64,000 nt of DNA from Microbacterium sp. STN6. Lineage in GTDB: Bacteria > Actinomycetota > Actinomycetes > Actinomycetales > Microbacteriaceae. The translations under genes and the position numbers were made by a program. Of the stretch, positions 28,086-36,900 are shown one piece after another (positions within the stretch are counted from its first letter, which is position 1; the number at the start of each line of letters is the position of its first letter). The stretch is taken from positions 496,001 to 560,000 of the forward strand of contig NZ_JAPMIT010000001.1 in assembly GCF_026410545.1 (NCBI RefSeq), written 5' to 3'. The notes under the pieces are model-generated. The model was not told the origin of the DNA and did not search any database. It saw nothing but the letters and a program-made list of their open reading frames with translations.

Positions 28086-29119
28086 ACCCGTGGGTCGGCA
28101 TCCTCTGGCTCGTCGTGCTGCTCGTCGTCAACGCGTTCTTCGTCGCCAGCGAGTTCGCCGTGATCTCCGCACGACGCTCACAGATCGAGCCGCTCGCCGA
28201 GAGCGGCAAGCGCAGCGCCAAGGTCGCCCTCTGGGCCATGGAGCACGCGACGCTCATGCTCGCGACGACGCAGCTGGGCATCACGGTGTGCTCCCTGCTG
28301 ATCCTCAACGTCTCAGAGCCTGCCATCCATCACCTGCTCGAGGCGCCCCTCGCGCTCACGGGCTGGGCCCCTGAGGTCATCGCCGTCGTCTCCTTCATCA
28401 TCGCGCTCGTGCTCGTGTCGTTCCTGCACGTCGTGTTCGGCGAGATGGTGCCGAAGAACATCTCGTTCTCGGTGCCCGACCGGGCCGCGCTTGTGCTCGC
28501 GACCCCGTTGGTGTGGGTGGGTCGGGTGTTCAAGCCCGTCATCGTGGCGCTCAACGCCACCTCGAACGGCGTCGTGCGGCTCTTCGGCGTGCAACCCAAG
28601 AATGAGGCGGCGAGCACGTTCACGCTCGATGAGGTTGCGACCATCGTCAGCCAGTCGACCCGGGAGGGCGTTCTCACCGATCGCTCCGGGGCGCTGACGG
28701 CGGCGTTCGAGTTCAGTGAGAAGAAGGTACGCGACATCGCGCTCGGTCTCGACAGGCTCGTGACACTGCCGCCGGGCGCCACCCCCGCCCAGGTGGAACG
28801 GCAGGTCGCCCTGCACGGGTTCTCACGCTACGTGACGACGGATGCCGCGGGTCACCCCACCGGCTACCTGCATCTCAAAGACGTGCTCGACCTCGAGGAG
28901 ACCGGGTTCGACCTGCCCGTTCCGGCTAAGCGCATCAGGACGCTGGCGTCGGTGCCCGCCCAGAGCGACGTCGAGGATGCACTCCAGGTCATGCGCAACG
29001 CGGGCAAGCACCTGGCTCGGGTCGTGGATGAGAACGGCCGGACGCGCGGCGTGCTGTTTCTCGAGGACATCATCGAGGAGCTCGTCGGCGAGGTGCAGGA
29101 CGCGACCCGCCGCGACTGA
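28082..29119 (+). CDS. CNNM/CorC family membrane protein, second copy
   Basis: This 345-aa paralogue has the DUF21 membrane domain (about 1-190, HVVFGEMVPKNISFSVP) and CBS domains (about 205-335, ending DENGRTRGVLFLEDIIEELVGE) but lacks the C-terminal CorC/HlyC domain of its upstream partner. The pair matches Rv1842c-Rv1841c. The domain difference suggests a heteromeric complex in which only one partner carries the C-terminal domain; this is inference. It ends against an array of inverted repeats shared with the convergent OYE gene. Confidence 0.92.
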   Translation: MNPWVGILWLVVLLVVNAFFVASEFAVISARRSQIEPLAESGKRSAKVALWAMEHATLMLATTQLGITVCSLLILNVSEPAIHHLLEAPLALTGWAPEVIAVVSFIIALVLVSFLHVVFGEMVPKNISFSVPDRAALVLATPLVWVGRVFKPVIVALNATSNGVVRLFGVQPKNEAASTFTLDEVATIVSQSTREGVLTDRSGALTAAFEFSEKKVRDIALGLDRLVTLPPGATPAQVERQVALHGFSRYVTTDAAGHPTGYLHLKDVLDLEETGFDLPVPAKRIRTLASVPAQSDVEDALQVMRNAGKHLARVVDENGRTRGVLFLEDIIEELVGEVQDATRRD

Positions 29120-29128
29120 GCACCAGCC

Positions 29129-29298
29129 GGTTGAGGAAGTCGGCGAAGCCGATTGTCTCGAAACCCCTAGCCGGTTGAGGAAGTCGGCGAAGCCGACTGT
29201 CTCGAAACCCCGCGTGTGGGTTGGGTTTCGAGACGACGCTTCGCGTCTCCTCAACCCGCCGTGGGGGTTTCGAGACGACGCTTCGCGTCTCCTCAACC
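29129..29298. repeat. REP-like array: two direct plus two inverted copies of a 33-37 bp element
   Basis: Copies at 29129-29165 and 29173-29209 run GGTTGAGGA ... TGTCTCGAAACC; copies at 29224-29256 and 29266-29298 are inverted, GGTTTCGAGACGAC ... CTCCTCAACC. Each has an internal hairpin (AGTCGGC/GCCGACT or GACGC/GCGTC around GAA). The array fills the convergent junction, and the last copy supplies the final codon and TGA of the OYE gene. Similar GGTTTCGAGAC repeats are, to my knowledge, common in Microbacteriaceae intergenic regions. Confidence 0.9.
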
Positions 29299-30384
29299 CG
29301 CGTGGGGGCGGGGGCGGGCGCGGTGGTACGCCTCGGGCCAGTAGTCGACCTCGACGCCGAGGTGCTGCGCGGCGTGCAGCGGGAAGTGCGGGTCGCGCAG
29401 GAGCTCGCGGCCGAGCATGACAGCATCCGCTCGGTTCTCGGAGACGATCGCCTGTGCCTGATCCGTCGACGTGATGAGTCCGACGGCGCACACGCCAACC
29501 CCCGCCTCGTCGCGCACGTACTCGGCGAACGGCACCTGGTAGCCGGGGGAGACGGCGATGGAGGCGCCCGCGACGAGGCCGCCGGAGGAGATGTCGAAGA
29601 AGTCTGCGCCGGCATCTCTCGCCCAGCCTGCGACCGTGGCCGTCTGCTGCTGATCCCAGCCGCCCTCGGCCCAGTCGGTCGCCGAGAAGCGCACGAACAC
29701 CGCGATGTCGTCGCCGACCGCCTCGCGCACGGCCGACACGACGCGCAGCACCAGCCGGGCGCGATTGGCGAGACTGCCGCCGTATTCGTCGTCGCGCCGG
29801 TTGCTGAGCGGGGAGAGGAACTGATGCAGCAGGTAGCCGTGGGCGGCATGCACCTCGACGACGTCGAAGCCGGCAGCGACCGAGCGAGCGGCCGCGGACG
29901 CGAAGTCTGCGACGACGGTGTCGATGCCCGCGGCATCCAGTGCGATCGGTGCGTCGTAACCCTCGAAGGCGACCGGTGACGCCGAGACACTCTGCCAGCC
30001 GCCGTCGGCCTCGGCCATGGTGCCGCTGCGGTCGTAGCCCCACTCCGGCCAGGTCGACGCCTTGCGCCCCGCGTGCGCGAGCTGGACGCCCGCGACGGCG
30101 CCGCGCTCGTGGATGAACCGCACGATGCGGGCCCACGCATCCCGCTGCTCGTCATTCCAGATGCCGGTGTCCTCGTCTGAGATGCGGCCCTCGGGGCTCA
30201 CGGCCGTGGCTTCGGCCATGACCAGGCCGGCCCCGCCCACGGCGAGCGATCCGAGGTGCACGAGGTGCCAGTCGCGCGGCACCCCGTCTTTCTCGAGCAC
30301 CGAGTACTGGCACATGGGGGAGACCCAGATGCGATTGCGGAACGTTGCGGAGCGGATGGTGAGCGGGTCGAACAGGCCGGGCAT
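29293..30384 (-). CDS. Old yellow enzyme family NADH:flavin oxidoreductase, YqjM-like
   Basis: The 363-aa FMN enzyme carries the YqjM-class signatures: SPMCQYSV with an active-site Cys near residue 25, QLAHAGRKAS with the substrate-binding His pair, and YGGSLANRARL. These enzymes reduce activated C=C bonds with NAD(P)H and respond to electrophile stress. The C-terminal residues PHAG and stop are read from a REP-like repeat. It is followed upstream by a HAD gene 7 nt away on the same strand, so the two are probably co-transcribed. Confidence 0.92.
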   Translation of the reverse strand: MPGLFDPLTIRSATFRNRIWVSPMCQYSVLEKDGVPRDWHLVHLGSLAVGGAGLVMAEATAVSPEGRISDEDTGIWNDEQRDAWARIVRFIHERGAVAGVQLAHAGRKASTWPEWGYDRSGTMAEADGGWQSVSASPVAFEGYDAPIALDAAGIDTVVADFASAAARSVAAGFDVVEVHAAHGYLLHQFLSPLSNRRDDEYGGSLANRARLVLRVVSAVREAVGDDIAVFVRFSATDWAEGGWDQQQTATVAGWARDAGADFFDISSGGLVAGASIAVSPGYQVPFAEYVRDEAGVGVCAVGLITSTDQAQAIVSENRADAVMLGRELLRDPHFPLHAAQHLGVEVDYWPEAYHRARPRPHAG

Positions 30385-30391
30385 GGAGCTC

Positions 30392-31009
30392 CTATCGGGC
30401 GAGATCGGTGAGGAACGCGCGCAGCTGCGCCGCGCCCGTGAACGTGTGACCCGTGATGCCGAGCTGCTCGGCGCCGCGCACGTTGACCTCCTTGTTATCG
30501 ATGAAGATCGTCTGCGCCGCCTCTATTCCCAACTCGGCCATCGCGTGCTCGAAAATGCCGGCCTCGGGCTTGATCATGCCGAGCTCGCCGCTGACGATCA
30601 CGGCGTCAAAGAGGCGGCCGAGGTTGCCGAAGCGGAAGAAGCTGCCGAAATCCGGACCGGCGTTCGACAGGAGCGCCAGCCGCGTGCCGCCGTCAGCAAG
30701 GTCGTGCAGCACAGCGAGCGTTCCCGTGTCGACGCTGAGCCAGCTGCGGAAGTCAGCGGCCCAGAGTCTGTCGATGAGCACGTCGTCCCACTCCGAGCCG
30801 AGCTCGGTCGCGATGCCGCGCCAGTAGTCCCGGATGCTGAGCGTTCCGCGGTCGAGGGCGTCGCGGTGCCGGCCGTACGCGGGCCAGAATGCCGCGGGCA
30901 CGGCACCGGCCAGCCGCAACAGCTCGTCGCGATCGTGCTGCTCCGGCGCCGTCGAGATCACCTCTCCGTAGTCGAAGACGACGACCCTGCCCGGGATGCT
31001 GATGCTCAT
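30392..31009 (-). CDS. HAD superfamily hydrolase, YihX-like
   Basis: The 205-aa protein has HAD motifs: FDYGEVIS at the N-terminus (nucleophile Asp, with Gly where the second Asp usually stands, as in YihX-type enzymes), LLSNAGPD, KPEAGIFEHA and FIDNKEVNVRGA. Likely a small-molecule phosphatase; the substrate is unknown. ATG 31009 is preferred over a GTG at 31027 because AAAGG is 6 nt upstream of it. Start regions of this gene and nnrD are divergent and only about 40 nt apart. Confidence 0.88.
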   Translation of the reverse strand: MSISIPGRVVVFDYGEVISTAPEQHDRDELLRLAGAVPAAFWPAYGRHRDALDRGTLSIRDYWRGIATELGSEWDDVLIDRLWAADFRSWLSVDTGTLAVLHDLADGGTRLALLSNAGPDFGSFFRFGNLGRLFDAVIVSGELGMIKPEAGIFEHAMAELGIEAAQTIFIDNKEVNVRGAEQLGITGHTFTGAAQLRAFLTDLAR

Positions 31010-31051
31010 GTTGCGCCTTTCGCTCACGTCGTTTCAACCTATCGTGAAGGC

Positions 31052-31948
31052 ATGGAGACGAAGCGTGAGGGGCAGCCGGGCACGGCGAGGCAGCAGACGC
31101 CGGGCGGTGCCCACGACTGGCAGGTCTGGAGCGGCGACGACGCGCAGGCGCACATCGCGGTCCCGCTCGCCACGGGCGACAAGTACAGCCGCGGTGTCCT
31201 CGGCGTGATCTGCGGCTCGGCCCGCTACCCTGGCGCGGCGGTGCTCAGCGTCGAGGCGGCCATGCGCACGGGTGTCGGCATGGTGCGGTACGTGGGCGCG
31301 AAGCGGCCGAGCACGCTCGTGCTGCAGCGCAGGCCCGAGGTCGTCACCGGCGTCGGGCGCGTGCAGGCGTGGCTCATCGGGTCGGGCATCGACGCGGAGA
31401 GCCGGTCTGCGAAGGTGACCGCGCGCATCCGCTCTGCCCTTGCCGACGGCGTGCCGGTCGTTCTCGACGCCGGCGCCCTCGACCTGGTCGGTGAGGCCAC
31501 GGGCCCGGTCATCATCACCCCGCACTTCCGCGAGCTCGCCGTCGCGCTCGACACGGTGGGCGAGAGGGTGGATGCGCACGACATCGCGCGGGAGCCGGCA
31601 CGCTGGGCGGCCCACGCCGCCGACGCGCTCGGCGTGACCGTGCTGCTGAAGGGCAGCACGACCTACGTGGCGGCGCCGAGCGGAGTGCGGCTGACGACCC
31701 GCACCGGGTCGGGATGGCTCGCGACCGCTGGCACGGGCGACGTTCTCGGAGGCGTGCTCGGCGCGCTCGTCGCGACGCACGCCGAGCGGCTGGGCGACGC
31801 GCCGGCGACCGCTCTGGCGCAGCTCGGGGCGACGGCCGCATACGTGCATGGCGTGGCGGCCGCGAGAGCCTCGCGGGGCGGCCCCATCGCCGCGCTCGAC
31901 GTCGCGGAGGCGCTGCCGGCCACGCTGCGCGCGCTTCTCGCTGTGTGA
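31052..31948 (+). CDS. nnrD: ADP-dependent NAD(P)H-hydrate dehydratase
   Basis: NnrD repairs NAD(P)HX, the hydrated and inactive form of NAD(P)H, using ADP. The 298-aa protein has the ribokinase-like family signatures VICGSARYPGAAVLSVEAAMRTGVGMV (about 51-77) and SGWLATAGTGDVLGGVLGAL (about 225-244). The epimerase (NnrE) domain often fused to it is absent. TATCGT (31040-31045) is 6 nt before the ATG, so the message is probably leaderless; a GAAGG directly before the ATG is too close to act as a good ribosome-binding site. Confidence 0.93.
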   Translation: METKREGQPGTARQQTPGGAHDWQVWSGDDAQAHIAVPLATGDKYSRGVLGVICGSARYPGAAVLSVEAAMRTGVGMVRYVGAKRPSTLVLQRRPEVVTGVGRVQAWLIGSGIDAESRSAKVTARIRSALADGVPVVLDAGALDLVGEATGPVIITPHFRELAVALDTVGERVDAHDIAREPARWAAHAADALGVTVLLKGSTTYVAAPSGVRLTTRTGSGWLATAGTGDVLGGVLGALVATHAERLGDAPATALAQLGATAAYVHGVAAARASRGGPIAALDVAEALPATLRALLAV

Positions 31949-32028
31949 GGGCCGGTGCGCGCTACGGGCGCGCATCCGCTCGATGTGTGGCGGCGAGCGA
32001 GCGGCCGGCGACAGATAGCATGACCGTT

Positions 32029-33291
32029 ATGGCGCGCGTTCCCGCTGATGGCACCGTGGCGCCGCATCGAGTGCCGACGGCGGGCGTGCGGATGCTGCGC
32101 AGCCGGCTCGTTCTCTGGATCGCCTTTCTCGTGGTGCACCTCGTGGCCGGCTGGCTCGCGCTGGCGGCGCCCGGCGCGATCCTGGGCGACGTGACGACCG
32201 TCTACCGGCCGTGGGCACTCGACGCGGTGCACGGCTACGTGGTCGGCATCGATACGCCCTGGGTCTACCCCATCGCGGCGATCGTGCCGGTCATGCTGCC
32301 GCTTGTGCTCGGGCCGGCGCACTACGTGGGCGCCTGGCTGACGTTGGTTCTCATAGCGGATGCCGCCGGGTTCGCCGTTCTCATCGCCGGTCGGCGACCG
32401 GGGCGCGTGTGGGCCGCGTGGTGGTGGCTGCTGTTCATGCTGCTGCTCGGGCCCGTGGGAGTCTCGCGGCTCGACTCGCTGTCGGTGCCGATGGCGATCG
32501 TGGGACTGCTGTGGCTTGCGGGCCGGCCCGCGGTGGCGGCCGTGCTGCTCACGGTGGCCACCTGGATCAAGGTGTGGCCGGCCGCACTTATCGCGGCGAT
32601 CGTCGTGGCGAGCCGGCGCAGGTGGCGCTTCGTGGCGCTCGGGCTGGTCACGAGCGGGGTGATCGCGCTCGTCGCGGTCGTGTTCGGAGCCGGGGCGAAC
32701 GTGCTCAGCTTCGTAACCGCGCAGGCGGACCGGGGAATGCAGCTGGAAGCCCCGGCCAGCGGAATCTGGCTGTGGCAGGCGCTGCTCGGCCGCCCCGGCA
32801 GCATGGTGTACTACCAGGCGTCGCTCAACACGTTCGAGGTCACGGGCGACGGGGTCGAGGCCGGCATCCGTCTCATGACGCCGCTGCTCGCCTTCGCCGC
32901 GGCCGCGCTTGTACTGCTCGGCGTGCGAGCGGTGCGGGCGCGTGTGCCGCTGGCCACACTGCTGCCGGACCTTGCGCTCGCGCTCGTGGCCGCACTCATC
33001 GTGTTCAACAAGGTGGGCTCGCCCCAGTACATGCTGTGGCTCGTGCCGCCGGTCGTGCTCGGGCTCGCCTGGCGTGGCCGCGGGTACCTCGTGCCCGCCG
33101 TGCTCGTGGCCGTCGCGGCGGGGCTCACCCAGGTGTTCTACCCGGTGCTGTACAACGCGCTGCTTGGCCTCGACCCGGTGCTCGTTGTCGTGCTGAGCGT
33201 GCGCAACCTCGTCGTCGTCGCGGTGTTCGTGTGGGCGGTATCGGCGCTGTGGCGTAGCGTCGGGTACGTGCGCCGTGCACGCCTCGAATGA
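32029..33291 (+). CDS. GT87-like polytopic mannosyltransferase
   Basis: The 420-aa protein has about ten hydrophobic segments and resembles GT87/DUF2029 polyprenyl-phosphate mannose-dependent alpha-mannosyltransferases, which act on the outer face of the membrane in actinobacterial glycolipid or cell-wall glycan synthesis. Features include VYRPWALDAVHG in the first outer loop and NKVGSPQYMLWLVPP late in the protein. The ATG at 32029 fits a leaderless mRNA with TAGCAT at 32016-32021; an ATG at 32020 would lie inside that box. The acceptor is unknown. Confidence 0.8.
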   Translation: MARVPADGTVAPHRVPTAGVRMLRSRLVLWIAFLVVHLVAGWLALAAPGAILGDVTTVYRPWALDAVHGYVVGIDTPWVYPIAAIVPVMLPLVLGPAHYVGAWLTLVLIADAAGFAVLIAGRRPGRVWAAWWWLLFMLLLGPVGVSRLDSLSVPMAIVGLLWLAGRPAVAAVLLTVATWIKVWPAALIAAIVVASRRRWRFVALGLVTSGVIALVAVVFGAGANVLSFVTAQADRGMQLEAPASGIWLWQALLGRPGSMVYYQASLNTFEVTGDGVEAGIRLMTPLLAFAAAALVLLGVRAVRARVPLATLLPDLALALVAALIVFNKVGSPQYMLWLVPPVVLGLAWRGRGYLVPAVLVAVAAGLTQVFYPVLYNALLGLDPVLVVVLSVRNLVVVAVFVWAVSALWRSVGYVRRARLE

Positions 33292-33302
33292 AGGGAATCC
33301 CT

Positions 33303-33614
33303 ATGCTTGTCGCGTTCTCCGTCGCCCCGTCCGGTGGCTCTGCCGATGCCTCTGTGCACGACGCGGTGGCCGCTGCCGTCGAGGTCGTGCGCGCCTCGGG
33401 CCTGCCGAACCACACTGACGCGATGTTCACGACCATCGAGGGGGAGTGGGATGAGGTGTTCGACGTCGTGCGTCGTGCCACCCAGGCGGTCGGCGAGTAC
33501 GGGTCGCGCGTCTCGCTCGTGCTGAAGGCCGACATCAGGCCCGGCTATTCCGGCGAGCTGACGGGAAAGGTCGAGCGGCTCGAGCAGGCGCTCGGCGACC
33601 GCCGCTCGTCGTAG
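33303..33614 (+). CDS. Thiamine-binding MTH1187/YkoF-like protein (DUF77)
   Basis: The 103-aa protein starts MLVAFSVAPSG and contains NHTDAMFTTIEGEWDEVFDVVRRA and SLVLKADIRPG, the pattern of the MTH1187 family, whose members bind thiamine or hydroxymethylpyrimidine-like ligands. ATG 33303 is favoured because AAGGGA lies 8 nt upstream; another ATG at 33288 overlaps the stop of the GT87 gene. It is probably co-transcribed with that gene. Confidence 0.85.
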   Translation: MLVAFSVAPSGGSADASVHDAVAAAVEVVRASGLPNHTDAMFTTIEGEWDEVFDVVRRATQAVGEYGSRVSLVLKADIRPGYSGELTGKVERLEQALGDRRSS

Positions 33615-33722
33615 GCCGCTGCTGCGGCGTGAGCGTGCTTCCGGGGCGGGCGCTCGTGTGACTTCGCGGCTCCCGCTCGAATCGATTCGATTCGCGCGCG
33701 GGATGCGCCTATTCTTGACCGC

Positions 33723-34970
33723 GTGACTGTGCAGACCGAGCCCGCCCGACTGGCCGAAGCGCCGCTGTCGCCTGGGCGCATCCGCCTGGCTCTGCTGGCG
33801 CTCGCGCTCGGCGGGTTCGCCATCGGCTCGACTGAGTTCGTCGCGATGGGGCTGCTGCCGAACCTCGCGGCCGATTTGCTGCCCGGGCTCTACGCGGCCT
33901 CGCCGGCCGAGGCGAACGCGCAGGCCGGCTGGGCGATCTCGGCGTATGCGCTCGGCGTCGTCGTGGGGGCGCCCACCATCGCCGCAGCCGCCGCTCGGCT
34001 CCCGCGGCGCACCCTGCTGCTGTGGCTGCTCGTGGCGTTCACGCTGGGAACGGTCTTCTCGGCGCTGTCGCCGACGTTCGGGGTGCTGCTGGTCGCCCGC
34101 TTCGTCAGCGCGCTGCCGCACGGCGCCTACTTCGGCATCGCCTCGCTCGTCGCGGCGCGCCTCATGGGGCCGGGCAAGCGTGGTCAGGGCGTCGCGCTCG
34201 TGCTCTCGGGCCTCACGATCGCGAACGTCATCGGTGTGCCGCTGATCACGTGGCTCGGCCAGACTCACGGATGGCGCGTCGCCTACCTCGTGGTCGCGTC
34301 GATCTTCGCGCTCACCTTCGCGGCCGTGTGGGCCTTCGTGCCGTGGCAGGCCGGCGATCCCAGCGCGACGATGCGCAACGAGCTGCGGGCGTTCCGGCGA
34401 CTGCAGGTGTGGCTGGCGCTGGCTATCGGCGCCATCGGCTTCGGCGGCTTCTTCGCGGTCTACAGCTATGTGGCGCCGCTGGTCACGGTGACGGCCGGGC
34501 TGCCGGCGGGCGCGGTGCCGGTCATGCTCGTGATCGTCGGGCTCGGCATGACTCTCGGCAACGTGCTCGGCGGTCGCGCTGCCGACCGCAATCTGCCTCG
34601 CGCACTCGTCGTCTACTTCTGCATGCTGCTCGTCACGCTGATCGGTCTCGCGCTGACCGCGGGAACGGTCGTCGGCCTCGCGGCGTTCCTGTTCCTCATC
34701 GCCGTGGCGTGTTCTGCGCTGTCGCCGGCGATCCAGACGCGGCTCATGGATGTCGCGCACAACAGCCAGTCGATCGCCGCCGCTCTGAACCACTCCGCGC
34801 TGAATCTGGCCAACGCGTCGGGCGCGTTCCTCGGCGGCCTGGCCATCGCCGCAGGCTACGGGTACGTGTCGCCCGCGTGGGTGGGCGCGGTGCTCAGCGT
34901 CGCCGGCATCATGCTCGTGCTCGCGAGTCTCGGAGTGGACCGGCGGCGCAGGCGCCGCATCCGTGCCTGA
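33723..34970 (+). CDS. MFS transporter, AraJ-like (DHA1 group)
   Basis: The 415-aa protein has 12 predicted membrane segments. GFAIGSTEFVAMGLLPNLAADL in segment 1 and the loop after segment 2 place it in the drug/arabinose-exporter (AraJ, NepI, YdhP) group of proton antiporters. The exported compound is unknown. TATTCT (33710-33715) precedes the GTG start by 7 nt, so the mRNA is probably leaderless. The 3' end faces the response regulator gene across a 27-bp tandem repeat. Confidence 0.88.
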   Translation: MTVQTEPARLAEAPLSPGRIRLALLALALGGFAIGSTEFVAMGLLPNLAADLLPGLYAASPAEANAQAGWAISAYALGVVVGAPTIAAAAARLPRRTLLLWLLVAFTLGTVFSALSPTFGVLLVARFVSALPHGAYFGIASLVAARLMGPGKRGQGVALVLSGLTIANVIGVPLITWLGQTHGWRVAYLVVASIFALTFAAVWAFVPWQAGDPSATMRNELRAFRRLQVWLALAIGAIGFGGFFAVYSYVAPLVTVTAGLPAGAVPVMLVIVGLGMTLGNVLGGRAADRNLPRALVVYFCMLLVTLIGLALTAGTVVGLAAFLFLIAVACSALSPAIQTRLMDVAHNSQSIAAALNHSALNLANASGAFLGGLAIAAGYGYVSPAWVGAVLSVAGIMLVLASLGVDRRRRRRIRA

Positions 34971-34986
34971 GATGGCTGCAGAGCTG

Positions 34987-35040
34987 CCGCGAATCGGGCG
35001 AGGCGCGAGCGCTCCGCGAATCGGGCCAAGCGCGAGCGCT
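34987..35040. repeat. 27-bp tandem repeat, two copies, at the MFS / response regulator junction
   Basis: Units 34987-35013 and 35014-35040 share CCGCGAATCGGGC and GCGCGAGCGCT with three differences between them. They fill most of the 69-nt convergent gap, and the last base is the first base of the regulator's complementary stop codon (35040-35042). Confidence 0.88.
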
Positions 35041-35696
35041 CAGTCGCCCTGCAGCAGGATGCCGTCCTGGATCGCGCGCTTGCGCAGCGCCACCTTGGTG
35101 CCGACGTCGAAGCCGGCAACGCGGTACTTCTCGCGGATGCGCTTGAGGTAGCTCTTCGCGGTCTCGTCAGAGATTCCGAGCTGGAACGCGACCGACTTCA
35201 CCGGCTCGCCAGCGCCGTAGAGCGCCATCACGCGCCGCTCCTGCGCACTGAGCTTCGGCGTGCCGCCGACATCCACCGAATTGATCGCGAGGTCGAGTTC
35301 GGCCGAGATGAACGACTCGCCCTTGCTCGCCGCCCGCAGCGCCTCCACGATCATCTCGGCGTCCTCGCTCTTCACGAGGTAACCGAGCGCGCCGGCCGCC
35401 AGGGCTTCGCGCACGACCGGGGGCTCGGAGTACGTGCTCATGAGCACTGTGTTCACACCGGTGGTCTTCAGCGTCGAGATCTTCAGCGAGATCGGGATAT
35501 TGTCTTTCAGATCGAGGTCGAGCAGCACCACGTCGACCGGGAACTCCGGATGCGTAAGGAGCTCGGGCCAGGTCGCGACGGCGGCCACCATGCGGATATC
35601 GTCCGCAGCGCTGCGGATCCATTCCGTCAATGCTCCCAGGAGCATCTTGTGGTCGTCGACGATGGCGATGCGGATCGGATCTGCTGCGTTGCTCAC
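35040..35696 (-). CDS. LuxR/NarL family response regulator
   Basis: The 218-aa protein has a receiver domain (about 8-125; IVDDH, phospho-acceptor Asp60 in VVLLDLDL, Lys in GYLVKSED) and a LuxR helix-turn-helix (about 150-205; LSAQERRVMALYGAGEPVKSVAFQLGISDETAKSYLKRI). It is the cognate regulator of the kinase pair directly upstream on the same strand. Target genes are not apparent; autoregulation of the three-gene operon or control of the convergent MFS gene are both possible. Confidence 0.92.
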   Translation of the reverse strand: MSNAADPIRIAIVDDHKMLLGALTEWIRSAADDIRMVAAVATWPELLTHPEFPVDVVLLDLDLKDNIPISLKISTLKTTGVNTVLMSTYSEPPVVREALAAGALGYLVKSEDAEMIVEALRAASKGESFISAELDLAINSVDVGGTPKLSAQERRVMALYGAGEPVKSVAFQLGISDETAKSYLKRIREKYRVAGFDVGTKVALRKRAIQDGILLQGD

Positions 35697-35706
35697 GTAT
35701 GGTCCT

Positions 35707-36900
35707 TCATCTCGTTGGTGACGACACCCCTGCGCCCTCTTCGGCGGTATGTGAACCGACCACGCACTCGATCTCGATCAGCAGACCCGAGCTCGTGACT
35801 GACTCGTCGTACCGTCCCACTCTGGCAATAGCATGCCACGTCGCGGGGTCCACCCCTTTTCGTGGCACGCCGGTTGCGAGAATTGACATGGGGATCGTGA
35901 TCGTCGCACCCGGGGGTAGAGCGCCCTCCTTGGAGCGTGGGGAGATGCGCACGCGCAGCGCCTGCCCGGGCTTCGGCGGGTCACTCAGCAGCAGCCACAT
36001 GGCCGAGAGCAGGCCATCGCGTTGGTCGGGTTCCATCAGGCCGGCAAGGCCGTCGCTGTCGGTCACGGTGACCGCGGGCCCGAGGAACGTCGATTCCGAG
36101 ACGGCGTTGTGCAGCCACGTCTCGCGACGGCCCTCAATGAGGTGCAGGCGAAGCTCTGTGGCGAGGGATGCCGCCTCGGCCGACGCCTCGGCGGTCAGCG
36201 GCAGCGGCGTATGGCCGGTCGCCACCCCGTCGAGCAGCTTCTCGGCGTCGAGGTCGAGGCGGGCGAGCTCCTCCGAGGCGAGCATGCCGACGGCGAAGCC
36301 GGGGGAGTTGACGGTGCTCTGTACCTGAGTGCGGTCGAGCTCGAGTTGCGAGGCTGTTCCTACCGCGCGCATCACGAGCACGGCGAGCACCGACGGGCTG
36401 ACGGCGAGCCCGATCATGAGGTAGCCGAGCGCGAACTCCTGAATCGGATCGGGCCCGTGCAGCAGGAAGGCGACGGCGATCGTGAGGCCAACCACGCCGG
36501 CCGCCGTGAGCACGACGCGGGGTCGCGCGTGGGTCACGAGTTGCATGAGGCCGGCGCCGACGGCGATAGTCGCGGCCGGCGACGCGCCCGTGTGTCGGCC
36601 CCAGGCGCCGGCGATGTCGAGCACGACCGCTACGCCCCAGATCGCCATGACAGTCGGGACCACCCAGGCCGGCAGCTCCTCGTCGGCCCGCACCTGAGCG
36701 AACTGCACGATGCTCGTGCCGATGATCACGAGCAGCCAGGCCGCGACCGACAGGGGCAGGCGCGGGTACGCGCCGGGGTGCAGCAGGAAGCTCAGGAGCT
36801 GGTAGAGCATGAGCACGAGCGAGGCGAGGCCGAAGCCCGCGGCGAGCCGACGCAGGCGCTGCGTGGCCTGGCGTCGATGAAGGTCGGCGGCGATGCTCAT
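35707..36900 (-). CDS. Membrane protein resembling a degenerate histidine kinase
   Basis: The 397-aa protein has six predicted membrane segments (about 22-200), then a soluble part (about 205-397). The soluble part has a helical stretch where a dimerisation domain should be (EELARLDLDAEKLLDGVATG ... ATELRLHLIEGRRETWLHNAV) and a segment like a worn HATPase (DGLLSAMWLLLSDPP ... LRVRIS). No H-box, N-box or Gly-rich ATP lid is visible. It overlaps the real kinase gene upstream (ATGA) and precedes the regulator gene by 10 nt. Probable pseudokinase partner; inference. Confidence 0.6.
   Translation of the reverse strand: MSIAADLHRRQATQRLRRLAAGFGLASLVLMLYQLLSFLLHPGAYPRLPLSVAAWLLVIIGTSIVQFAQVRADEELPAWVVPTVMAIWGVAVVLDIAGAWGRHTGASPAATIAVGAGLMQLVTHARPRVVLTAAGVVGLTIAVAFLLHGPDPIQEFALGYLMIGLAVSPSVLAVLVMRAVGTASQLELDRTQVQSTVNSPGFAVGMLASEELARLDLDAEKLLDGVATGHTPLPLTAEASAEAASLATELRLHLIEGRRETWLHNAVSESTFLGPAVTVTDSDGLAGLMEPDQRDGLLSAMWLLLSDPPKPGQALRVRISPRSKEGALPPGATITIPMSILATGVPRKGVDPATWHAIARVGRYDESVTSSGLLIEIECVVGSHTAEEGAGVSSPTR

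Noticed and set aside
30392-31009. Frameshift or broken active site in the HAD gene (DYG instead of DxD)
   Set aside because: The FDxGxV form is a known variant in YihX-like HAD proteins, and the rest of the frame and motifs are intact.
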